Assembly: GCA_023954595.1 (NCBI GenBank)
Contig: JAGSHJ010000116.1
Coordinates: 1 to 8,608 of the forward strand
Source of the DNA: Bacteriovoracaceae bacterium
GTDB lineage: Bacteria > Bdellovibrionota > Bacteriovoracia > Bacteriovoracales > Bacteriovoracaceae
Direction: 5' to 3'
DNA length: 8,608 bases
Notes under the pieces: model-generated
The model's input: only the letters and a program-made list of their open reading frames with translations
The model's database searches: none
What the model was told of the DNA's origin: nothing
Part shown: positions 1 to 6,015 of the stretch, piece after piece
Layout of the letters: each line of letters starts with the position of its first letter
Numbering within the stretch: position 1 is the stretch's first letter
Position numbers and translations under genes: made by a program

Positions 1-741
1 GATAACCATCCCCCAAACTACGGCCAAGTTTGTGCCTCGACCAACACCCTCAGCACCACCTTTAACAGCGAAGCCTTGATATGTTCCAATAACTGAAATC
101 AGGTATCCAAATACACCTGCTTTTATAAGACCTTCTATAACCATATCAAGATTCATAAAGTCCCCTAACTTAGCAAAGTAGATCGCTTCATCAATACCTA
201 GAAGCTTAACGCCCACAAGCCATGAACCATAGTTTGCAACCAACATGAATACACCAGTTAACATTGGCATCGTTGTTACCGTTGCAAAGATTCTTGGAAC
301 TCCCAAGTATTGAATAGAGTTAACACCCATAACTTCCAGAGCGTCGATTTGTTCGGTAACTTTCATAGATCCAATCTGTGCCGCCATCGCAGCACCACAT
401 CTTCCGGCCACAACCAGACCTGTAAATACAGGAGCAAGTTCTTTAACAACCGCAATGGCAACTATGGGGCCAACAAATGAGTCGACACTAAATGCCGTAA
501 ATCCCAAATAGATTTGATAAGCAAATACAGCACCACTAAATGATGAAGTAAGGATTACAATAAAGAGACTTTTGTTTCCCATAAAAACCATTTGTTCAAA
601 AAACAAATGTGCTCTCAATGGCGGTCTGAAAAACCACTGGAAACTAGAAATGGCGTATAGAGTAAATCTTCCCAAGGCCGGAGTGATAAACATCACTCTT
701 GATCCTACCCACTCTATGGAAGATTTTATAAACTTGATCAT
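1..741 (-). CDS. mlaE: MlaE-family lipid ABC transporter permease (3' end cut by window edge)
   Basis: Inner-membrane permease of an Mla-type ABC transporter that moves phospholipids between the inner membrane and the outer membrane or periplasm. This frame is not closed in the window: 247 codons run from the ATG at 741 to base 1 without a stop, so only about the last 10-20 residues of a normal-length protein (around 260) are missing. The family signature is clear: ELAPV at residues 101-105, the conserved loop starting AGRCGAAMAAQIGSM at 112 and continuing KVTEQIDALEVMG (127-139), and the C-terminal YQGFAVKGGAEGVGRGT (221-237). Hydrophobic stretches near 59-80, 88-112, 150-180 and 205-222 fit the membrane segments. 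The start is supported by AAGGA five bases upstream. An ATPase (MlaF) and an MCE-domain protein (MlaD) would be expected beyond the left edge, but that is inference. It lies 88 bases downstream of alr and has its own candidate promoter. Confidence 0.93.
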   Translation of the reverse strand, partial: MIKFIKSSIEWVGSRVMFITPALGRFTLYAISSFQWFFRPPLRAHLFFEQMVFMGNKSLFIVILTSSFSGAVFAYQIYLGFTAFSVDSFVGPIVAIAVVKELAPVFTGLVVAGRCGAAMAAQIGSMKVTEQIDALEVMGVNSIQYLGVPRIFATVTTMPMLTGVFMLVANYGSWLVGVKLLGIDEAIYFAKLGDFMNLDMVIEGLIKAGVFGYLISVIGTYQGFAVKGGAEGVGRGTNLAVVWGMVI

Positions 742-765
742 TAAATTCCTTATTTGACCTGCTCT

Positions 766-793
766 ATTAAAAACATGCCATATAAAGTGTAAA
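766..793 (-). promoter_or_regulatory. Candidate sigma70-type promoter for mlaE
   Basis: On the minus strand, TTTACA (788-793) and TTTAAT (766-771) are separated by 16 bases. Each box matches five of six consensus positions. Transcription would begin near 759, about 18 bases before the mlaE start. No hairpin-plus-T-run terminator is visible between alr and mlaE (742-829), so read-through from alr is also possible. The call rests on pattern only. Confidence 0.45.
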
Positions 794-829
794 CAAATTG
801 CTTAGTTATGAAAACGACTTATTGGTTTT

Positions 830-1948
830 TTAAATAATATGGACCCTGGGAACTCTTGAACCCATTGCCGTAAAAATTTGATATGGAATTGTTTTGGCCG
901 CCATGGCAAATTTTGTGGCACTAAAGCGATCATGATCCCATAATCTAAGAATCTGTCCCCTTTTGAAACTTTTCTCAGCACTCATTGGGAACCACAAGGC
1001 CATGACATCCATATTTACTCGACCAAGAATCCTACCCACATGTCCGTTCACTTCAATTTCGGACTTGGAATAATAGGTTAATATTCCATCCCCATATCCA
1101 ATGGGAAGATAAGCTATAATTCCGTCTTCATGGCAGACATGCCCACCATAACCTATGGGCATTCCTCTTTTAACTGGCATCGTTTTTAAAACATATGTTT
1201 TAAGTGAGGATACATTTCGTCCCTGCCAGCCATCATCATTCATATTTATTCCTGGCCCATAAAGCATAAGTCCTGGGCGAATGTGACTCTCTCCAAGTCC
1301 TATGCCCTGCTCTATTGCACCGGAATTTGAACAACTTGTTTCATTTATTGTGATGTTTTGCTCATTGAATTGTTTTTTTACGTCCTGGAACAACTGTAGC
1401 TGTCTGTCAGTTTTATCGCCATCACGATGTTTTTTAAATGATGAGGAAAAATGGGTCATTAGATGATCAACTACGAATCTGCCCTTGGACTTCATCATCA
1501 AGATGGCCTTTGAAACCTCGTCAGCAGTGATGCCTAGGCGATTGAGACCTGTATTGATTTTTAAAACCAATGGAGCGTTTGAGAAACGCCTGTCTTCCAA
1601 AAAGTCTTCTAGGTCTTCAAGGGATGCCAAAACTGGAAAAATATTATAATCGACGTACAAATCTCTAACATCATCGAATGCTAGAGCTGTATCACTGAAT
1701 ACAAATAAATTGCACCTAAGCGATGGTAGTGACTTTCTAAGCCTCACCGCCTCTCCAAGGCTTGCAAGACCAAAGTTTTTAATACCCAGTTCCTTATAAC
1801 TAAATTGGGCATTTTCCAAAAGGCCATGCCCGTAAGCATCGGCCTTAATCATAAAAATAATTTCATTGGAGGGGGCGATCCCCTTTAATAGGTCAAAGTT
1901 ATCTTTTAGAATTCTAAAATCAACTTCTAATTCAGAATGATATCTCAT
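830..1948 (-). CDS. alr: Alanine racemase
   Basis: PLP-dependent enzyme that interconverts L- and D-alanine in the cytoplasm and so supplies D-alanine for peptidoglycan. At 372 residues it has normal family length. The PLP lysine is K35 in IKADAYGHG (34-42). The second catalytic base, a tyrosine contributed across the dimer, is Y285 in LPIGYGDG (281-288). LKINTGLNRLG (129-139) carries K130 at the position that is carbamylated in well-studied homologues. R224 in HIRPGLMLYG (222-231) is in the place of the arginine facing the PLP ring nitrogen, and GRVNMD (309-314) is the substrate-pocket motif. The ATG overlaps the stop of the upstream receiver-like gene by four bases (ATGA). There is only a weak ribosome binding site, so translation is probably coupled. 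Fold-type III relatives of other specificity exist, but the full motif set favours Alr. Confidence 0.95.
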   Translation of the reverse strand: MRYHSELEVDFRILKDNFDLLKGIAPSNEIIFMIKADAYGHGLLENAQFSYKELGIKNFGLASLGEAVRLRKSLPSLRCNLFVFSDTALAFDDVRDLYVDYNIFPVLASLEDLEDFLEDRRFSNAPLVLKINTGLNRLGITADEVSKAILMMKSKGRFVVDHLMTHFSSSFKKHRDGDKTDRQLQLFQDVKKQFNEQNITINETSCSNSGAIEQGIGLGESHIRPGLMLYGPGINMNDDGWQGRNVSSLKTYVLKTMPVKRGMPIGYGGHVCHEDGIIAYLPIGYGDGILTYYSKSEIEVNGHVGRILGRVNMDVMALWFPMSAEKSFKRGQILRLWDHDRFSATKFAMAAKTIPYQIFTAMGSRVPRVHII

Positions 1949-3408
1949 GCATCCAAAGTTCTTTCTCTAGGCGCAGACCTTGTAGGCCTTTGGACCTCAT
2001 CAGTGCTGTAATCGCTTGGTGTCGTATTGTTTAAACTACGTCCATTCATCTGTCTCATGAAATTTACAGATGACGGAGCAATCAGACGAATATCTGGAGC
2101 AAGCCCAGAAGTCATAACAGTAGATGCATCTTGGAAGTATCTCCAATATTGAAAATCATCTGCCATGGCCTTAAGTTTTTGATAATCTTGTTCAAGAAAT
2201 CTTTTATCAATGAAAACCATGAAACTTTGAGCACCATACATAGAGATTTTAAAATCTCCAGACAGTGTGCTTTCCAATTCAGAGACAAAGTCTGCACAGA
2301 ATGCTTTCCAGTAAAATCTATTACCACTTCTCTCTTTTACTTTTTCAAGTAGATTGGAAAGGTTCACATCAGCAAGCTTATGGTTTCCTTTGGCCTGATG
2401 GAAGTGAATATCATCCAAATAATTAAATGCTTCCCATACACTTAGGTCGGTATTTGCAGCTCTAGATGTATTGTTTTCTCTAAATTGTAATTGAGACAAA
2501 CAATGTGAAAGTCTCTCCTCAAATAACTCCCAAGCAAATCCTTCCATACTCTTCTCATCAAAGTTTGCAACAATGATCATCTCAGGATTCTTTCTAACAC
2601 CTTTTACAAAAATTGCTCTGGCGTTATTCTCCATAAGATCAAAGGCCACTTCACAGGCCATCTCTTGTGCATAATCTTCAATGCCAGTATCTCCAGACCT
2701 TGTTAACCACAACTCTGGAAGTTGTTCATAATTTGGCTTAATAAATTTTGGAGATACAAGTTTTTGATCTGTTTGATTAAGTGTGTAAATTCCATATTTT
2801 TGACACTCGCCCCACTCACTCATAAGTGACATAAGGTTTGATACAAATTCTTGCTGAGTCTTTGGTTGACCAAGTCTAGAAGTGACACTCATCAAGTGTT
2901 CAAATTGTTTTTGATAATTAAAACTTTGGTTAGCTTCTTTAAGAACTCTATTGGATCTATTTTGAAGTCTCTCGATTCTTTGCTCAAGTTTTTGCTTCTC
3001 TTGCAAAGCTTCAATTTCTTGACCTCTCTTAGTTAGAACTGAACGAATCTGTCCAACCATGTCTAACTCAGAACTAATAAGTCCGTAGTGGCTTAAACCA
3101 AATGTGGAGTTAACTAAAATTTGAGAAGACTTGGAGTAGTAAAAGCTAAATCTCAAAGTGTTATTTTTTACTTTAGGATGATTTTTAAACAGTAGAGAAC
3201 CTTGAGACATTCTCTTCACATCTATGATTAAAAACTCTGGAGTTTCAGCATTGGCAGCAACCCAAAATTCATCCAGGTCACTATAATAGTGAGCATAAAT
3301 TCCAAGCTCTCTTAGAGCGTCTGAAACTTCTTTGGCCTCATGAATATCTTCAATGAGCAATGCCACTTCAAAATTGTTTAGATTTTTGTTTGTACTATCA
3401 GCCAGCAT
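1945..3408 (-). CDS. Receiver-like protein with coiled coil and uncharacterised C-terminal region
   Basis: I do not recognise this as a named family. Residues 12-125 look like a response-regulator receiver fold: an acidic pair E20-D21 after the first strand (VALLIED) and D63 in FLIIDVK at the expected phosphorylation site. The usual lysine near the last strand is not obvious (GLISSEL, 109-115), so the domain may be degenerate. Residues 128-165 are rich in E, K, Q and R with heptad-spaced leucines and are probably a coiled coil. Residues 168-308 could be a GAF-like sensor, judged by general pattern only. Residues 325-455 weakly resemble a degenerate GGDEF domain (YGAQSFMVFI, 391-400), without the catalytic residues. 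The last 30 or so residues are polar, S/T/R-rich and probably disordered. There are no membrane segments or signal peptide. AAGGAG lies six bases before the start. Its stop overlaps the alr start, suggesting co-expression. A cytoplasmic signalling or scaffold role is inference. Confidence 0.8.
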   Translation of the reverse strand: MLADSTNKNLNNFEVALLIEDIHEAKEVSDALRELGIYAHYYSDLDEFWVAANAETPEFLIIDVKRMSQGSLLFKNHPKVKNNTLRFSFYYSKSSQILVNSTFGLSHYGLISSELDMVGQIRSVLTKRGQEIEALQEKQKLEQRIERLQNRSNRVLKEANQSFNYQKQFEHLMSVTSRLGQPKTQQEFVSNLMSLMSEWGECQKYGIYTLNQTDQKLVSPKFIKPNYEQLPELWLTRSGDTGIEDYAQEMACEVAFDLMENNARAIFVKGVRKNPEMIIVANFDEKSMEGFAWELFEERLSHCLSQLQFRENNTSRAANTDLSVWEAFNYLDDIHFHQAKGNHKLADVNLSNLLEKVKERSGNRFYWKAFCADFVSELESTLSGDFKISMYGAQSFMVFIDKRFLEQDYQKLKAMADDFQYWRYFQDASTVMTSGLAPDIRLIAPSSVNFMRQMNGRSLNNTTPSDYSTDEVQRPTRSAPRERTLDA

Positions 3409-3446
3409 ATCCTACTCCTTAGATGCCGAGGCGTTCCATCTTAAAT

Positions 3447-3476
3447 ATTATGGCACTTTGCAGGTCGATATGACAA
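3447..3476 (-). promoter_or_regulatory. Candidate promoter for the receiver-like gene and alr
   Basis: On the minus strand, TTGTCA (3471-3476) and CATAAT (3447-3452) are 18 bases apart. Each matches five of six consensus positions. Initiation near 3440 would give a leader of about 30 bases before the ATG at 3408. It lies in the 87-base gap after aroK, where I see no intrinsic terminator, so read-through from aroK is also possible. Confidence 0.45.
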
Positions 3477-3495
3477 GGACTCACAATATTCTTGG

Positions 3496-3957
3496 CTACT
3501 TAGCGGATCTTAGTGCCTCGAAATTCTTATAAAGTGACTCTCTTTCTAGAAACAATGAATAAAGGTGCTGCCTTCCCTTTTTTACAAGAGGCCTATTCGT
3601 GTCTTCTTTAATTCGCTGCCAACAGGTCTCAAAATCAGTATTGAGCCAAAACCCTTTCACATCTTCCCTAGATTTAAGCTCGCTCACCAACTTCTCAGTC
3701 AGCGTTCCGCCCCCCAGAGAAATCCAGACATTTGGTTTATCTAAAAGTGCATGGAGGTATTTATGCTCACTCTCACGAAACCATTGCCAGCCCTTGGACT
3801 CAATAGCGTCCCCAAGACTCGTAAAATCAGCAACTTGACTCAGGATATATTCATCTAAATCAAAGAATTCATAATCAGGATACTCCCTAGAATTCTTCAA
3901 TTCTCTTATATATGTACTTTTTCCAGCACCAGAGAATCCACATATAAAATATTTCAT
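3496..3957 (-). CDS. aroK: Shikimate kinase, short C-terminus
   Basis: Cytoplasmic P-loop kinase that would phosphorylate shikimate with ATP to shikimate 3-phosphate, the fifth step of the chorismate pathway. The motifs occur in family order: Walker A GFSGAGKST (7-15), FDLDEYI with D33 and D35 (metal and shikimate contacts), GWQWFRESE with R61 (56-64), GGG (82-84), NRPLV with R122 (121-125), and LERESLY with R139 (137-143). Only ten or so residues follow this last motif, whereas typical AroK proteins continue with another strand and helix, so the 153-residue protein is about 20 residues short. AAAAGG lies five bases before the ATG. It is divergent from yceD and first in the minus-strand group. 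No other aromatic pathway gene is nearby. A related small-molecule kinase is possible, but the shikimate-contact residues argue for AroK. Confidence 0.88.
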   Translation of the reverse strand: MKYFICGFSGAGKSTYIRELKNSREYPDYEFFDLDEYILSQVADFTSLGDAIESKGWQWFRESEHKYLHALLDKPNVWISLGGGTLTEKLVSELKSREDVKGFWLNTDFETCWQRIKEDTNRPLVKKGRQHLYSLFLERESLYKNFEALRSAK

Positions 3958-3964
3958 TCAAACC

Positions 3965-3993
3965 TTTTCACTTTATTCACATTGCGTTATAAG
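3965..3993 (+). promoter_or_regulatory. Candidate promoter for yceD-rpmF in a divergent intergenic region
   Basis: TTTTCA (3965-3970) and TATAAG (3988-3993) are 17 bases apart, matching four and five of six consensus positions. Initiation near 4000 would leave a leader of about 20 bases before the yceD ATG. The core TTATAA (3987-3992) is self-complementary and could also serve as the -10 of aroK on the other strand (TATAAC), but that direction has no good -35 box. The whole divergent gap is only 64 bases (3958-4021), so the two promoters would overlap. Confidence 0.5.
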
Positions 3994-4021
3994 TCGCTAT
4001 TACAGTTTTACAGAGGTTTTT

Positions 4022-4570
4022 ATGCAACAGCATACAGAAAATAGTTTAGAGGCAAAAGTTAATATTACCCGCTATGCACCCGATAGGACTTACGAAGTTA
4101 AGTTAAATCAGTCAGAAGAGTGGATTCGTGAGGTTCTAATGGAGCTAAACGAGAAAGCAACTTCCAGAAATCCTGAAGATTACCTTGGCGAAACTGACCT
4201 TAGAGTTAGTTTAAAGCTTACAAAAAAGAACAATCCTACTTTTGGACACGTTCTACTTGTAAAAGGTAAGGTTGAAGCTGAGTTTATGACTGAGTGCGTT
4301 CGAACTTTGCAAGAAATGAAAGATAGCGTTGAAGCAGAATTTAGTGCATGCTTCATTGAGAATATCTTTGCAGAGGAAGAAGAGTACGCTGATCAAGTAG
4401 AATTATTTATAGAGAATGAACTCTACGATCTTCACTTTTACGAGCTTAACCGTGCGAATATAAAAGAAATGCTGCATGAAGTAATATTTCTAAACATTAA
4501 TCAATACCCCGTGGCATGCCACGATACCCCGTTAGAATATAATGACGAGGGAAATAGTACTAAACAATAA
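4022..4570 (+). CDS. yceD: YceD/DUF177 family protein
   Basis: A 182-residue acidic cytoplasmic protein that I assign to the YceD (DUF177) family, linked in other bacteria to accumulation of 23S rRNA or large ribosomal subunits. The assignment rests mainly on position directly before rpmF, plus a YceD-like layout: an N-terminal basic/hydrophobic segment, a central beta-rich region with VLLVKGKVEAEFMTECVRTL (77-96, C92 in the usual C-x-R-x-L place), an acidic middle section (117-134), and a C-terminal LNINQYPVACHD (157-168). Many homologues end in a multi-cysteine segment. Here only C166 remains in that place, so any metal site there would be altered. AGAGG lies five bases before the ATG. The precise molecular function is not visible in the sequence. 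Confidence 0.78.
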   Translation: MQQHTENSLEAKVNITRYAPDRTYEVKLNQSEEWIREVLMELNEKATSRNPEDYLGETDLRVSLKLTKKNNPTFGHVLLVKGKVEAEFMTECVRTLQEMKDSVEAEFSACFIENIFAEEEEYADQVELFIENELYDLHFYELNRANIKEMLHEVIFLNINQYPVACHDTPLEYNDEGNSTKQ

Positions 4571-4576
4571 ATTCAT

Positions 4577-4636
4577 AAATTTAAGAAAACTATTGGCATT
4601 AAGCAGTATTTATATTACATAGTTAGTCTTAAATTT
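4577..4636 (+). repeat. Two-part inverted repeat in the yceD-rpmF leader
   Basis: AAATTTAAGA (4577-4586) is the exact reverse complement of TCTTAAATTT (4627-4636). Inside it, AACTAT (4588-4593) is the exact reverse complement of ATAGTT (4619-4624). As RNA this gives 16 base pairs with a one-by-two internal loop and a 25-base terminal loop. The outer 3' arm runs into TTTTTGA. The stem is very AT-rich, so its stability is uncertain. It covers most of the 102-base gap between yceD and rpmF and ends 26 bases before the L32 ribosome binding site. It could be an attenuator, a processing site or a regulator target. Confidence 0.6.
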
Positions 4637-4662
4637 TTGATAGAAAAGATTCAATAAATATT

Positions 4663-4667
4663 GGAGG
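4663..4667 (+). promoter_or_regulatory. Ribosome binding site fixing the rpmF start at GTG 4673
   Basis: GGAGG sits five bases before GTG at 4673. A TTG at 4661 is in the same frame, but using it would place the ribosome binding site inside the coding region and add four residues ahead of the conserved AVPKKK start of L32. Confidence 0.85.
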
Positions 4668-4672
4668 ATAAC

Positions 4673-4885
4673 GTGGCAGTTCCTAAGAAGAAAACATCAG
4701 TATCAAGAAAAGGCCTAAGAAGAGCCGGTCAACATCATAAAGAGTACAGAAAGCATCCAATGTCTTGTCCTAATTGTGGTGACCTAACTATGCCTAATCA
4801 CGCATGCCCTAGCTGCGGGACTTACAAAGGTAAGCAGGTATTCGAAGTGAAAGTTAAAGCAGACGAAGAAGAAACTGCTGAGTAA
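4673..4885 (+). CDS. rpmF: 50S ribosomal protein L32 (bL32)
   Basis: Small protein of the large ribosomal subunit. Read from the GTG at 4673 it is 70 residues and starts with the canonical MAVPKKKTS. Basic residues dominate positions 5-28 and would contact 23S rRNA. C32, C35, C45 and C48, in CPNCG and CPSCG, form the zinc ribbon, so this is the zinc-binding (C+) type. The final residues KADEEETAE form an acidic tail. The yceD-rpmF order is widely conserved, and fatty acid genes follow as in many proteobacteria. A promoter-like element and then an intrinsic terminator follow the stop, so rpmF and fabH are probably at least partly separate transcription units. Confidence 0.97.
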   Translation: MAVPKKKTSVSRKGLRRAGQHHKEYRKHPMSCPNCGDLTMPNHACPSCGTYKGKQVFEVKVKADEEETAE

Positions 4886-4897
4886 CTAGATTTTCGT

Positions 4898-4926
4898 TTG
4901 ACGTTGAAAACGTCCTTTGGTTAAAT
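4898..4926 (+). promoter_or_regulatory. Candidate promoter for fabH and the fab genes
   Basis: TTGACG (4898-4903) and TTAAAT (4921-4926) are 17 bases apart, matching five and four of six consensus positions. Initiation would fall near 4933, only about ten bases before the terminator hairpin that precedes fabH. A transcript from here would meet that hairpin immediately. The promoter call is pattern-based. Confidence 0.45.
4900..4914 (+). promoter_or_regulatory. Perfect dyad overlapping the candidate fab -35 box
   Basis: GACGTT (4900-4905) and AACGTC (4909-4914) are exact reverse complements separated by GAA. The dyad covers four bases of the -35 box and part of the spacer, a typical operator position. 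There is no T-run after it, so it is not a terminator. It does not resemble the FapR, FabT or FadR operator consensus sequences as I know them. Confidence 0.4.
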
Positions 4927-4943
4927 TCAAAAATAAATTTTAG

Positions 4944-4981
4944 GCCATCAATTAATCTAATTAGTTGATGGCATTTTTTTT
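4944..4981 (+). terminator. Intrinsic terminator between rpmF and fabH
   Basis: The arms 4944-4956 (GCCATCAATTAAT) and 4960-4972 (ATTAGTTGATGGC) form a 13-bp stem with one G-U pair and a three-base loop (CTA). After one A come eight T residues (4974-4981). The fabH ribosome binding site starts only 13 bases later. Confidence 0.88.
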
Positions 4982-5004
4982 GGAAACAACGCCAAGGATT
5001 TTTT

Positions 5005-6006
5005 ATGCAATTGTACAAGACCAAGATCCAGGGAACTGGAAAGTACCACCCAGATAAAGTTCTCACTAATGATGAACTCTCCAAAATGGTTGATACCTCT
5101 GATGAGTGGATCACTCAAAGAACAGGTATTAAAGAAAGAAGAATCTCCGACCTAGAAAAAGAAGAGTACCCAAGTGGTATGGCAGAGAGAGCAGCTCGCC
5201 AAGCAATCGAAAATGCTGGTTGGACTGTTGATGATGTTGAATGCATTCTCTTCGCAACTACAATCCCAGACATGATGCTTCCAAATACTGCAAGCCAGCT
5301 TCAAGCAAGACTTGGCATCACTAACCAGTGTGCTTGTCTAGATATCAATGCTGCTTGTACTGGTTGGTTGTATGGATTCCAAATGGCCAACTCACTTATC
5401 CAAACAGGTGTTTATAAAAAGATCCTTTTAGTTGGTACTGAGATGGCATCTGGTTTTAACAACTGGCAAGACAGAAGCACTTGTGTTCTTTTTGGTGACG
5501 GTTCAGGTGTAACGGCACTTGAAGCAACTGATGCTGACGGCGATTCATTTGTTATCGATAGCATCATGGGAAGTGACTCTTCAAAGAGAATGGCACTAGC
5601 TATGCCAAATGGCGCGGCAATGTCCCCTATCACTCATGAGATTTTAGATAATAGAGAGCAGTACATTACAATGGATGGCCAAGTGGTATTCAAGTCTGCT
5701 GTAAAAACTATGGCAAGTCACTGTGCGACTCTTCTAGAGAGAAACAACATGACTTTGGATGATATCGATTGGTTCATCCCTCACCAAGCAAACCTTAGAA
5801 TTATTGAAACTGTTGGAAAACTACTTAAGTTTCCTTCTGAAAGAGTTATTACTAACGTTCAAAAATATGCAAACACTTCTTCGGCTACAATCCCAACTGC
5901 AATGCATGAAGCTATTGCTGATGGAAGAATTAAAAGAGGCCAGACGATTATGCTTGCAGCATTTGGTGCGGGTCTTACAAGTGGGGCCGCAATTCTACAA
6001 TTCTAG
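5005..6006 (+). CDS. fabH: 3-oxoacyl-ACP synthase III (beta-ketoacyl-ACP synthase III)
   Basis: Cytoplasmic condensing enzyme that starts fatty acid synthesis by joining an acyl-CoA primer, usually acetyl-CoA, to malonyl-ACP. At 333 residues it has normal length. The Cys-His-Asn triad is complete: C118 in NAACTG (115-120), H260 in IPHQAN (258-263) and N290 in YANTSSA (288-294). The CoA-site segment WITQRTGIKERR (35-46) and the C-terminal GAGLTSGA (321-328) are also FabH-like. AAGGA lies six bases before the ATG. It starts 23 bases after a terminator T-run, so it depends on a local promoter, read-through or both. fabD follows after nine bases. Primer preference (straight or branched) cannot be read from this sequence with confidence. 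Confidence 0.96.
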   Translation: MQLYKTKIQGTGKYHPDKVLTNDELSKMVDTSDEWITQRTGIKERRISDLEKEEYPSGMAERAARQAIENAGWTVDDVECILFATTIPDMMLPNTASQLQARLGITNQCACLDINAACTGWLYGFQMANSLIQTGVYKKILLVGTEMASGFNNWQDRSTCVLFGDGSGVTALEATDADGDSFVIDSIMGSDSSKRMALAMPNGAAMSPITHEILDNREQYITMDGQVVFKSAVKTMASHCATLLERNNMTLDDIDWFIPHQANLRIIETVGKLLKFPSERVITNVQKYANTSSATIPTAMHEAIADGRIKRGQTIMLAAFGAGLTSGAAILQF

Positions 6007-6015
6007 GAGAAGACT

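Noticed and set aside
572..757. Plus-strand 61-codon open frame opposite mlaE
   Set aside because: It lies over the well-conserved N-terminal coding region of mlaE, has no family resemblance and no convincing ribosome binding site.
3409..3520. Frameshift restoring a full-length AroK C-terminus
   Set aside because: None of the three frames past the stop encodes a segment resembling the family's last strand and helix, and stops follow quickly.
4593..4621. Possible promoter for rpmF (TTGGCA plus TACATA), or a sigma54 site at TTGGCA
   Set aside because: The -10 matches only three of six positions, and the GG to GC spacing (six bases) is too short for sigma54. Read-through from yceD is simpler.
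4854..5114. Minus-strand 86-codon open frame across rpmF-fabH
   Set aside because: It is antisense to the end of rpmF, the terminator and the start of fabH, and shows no recognisable motif.
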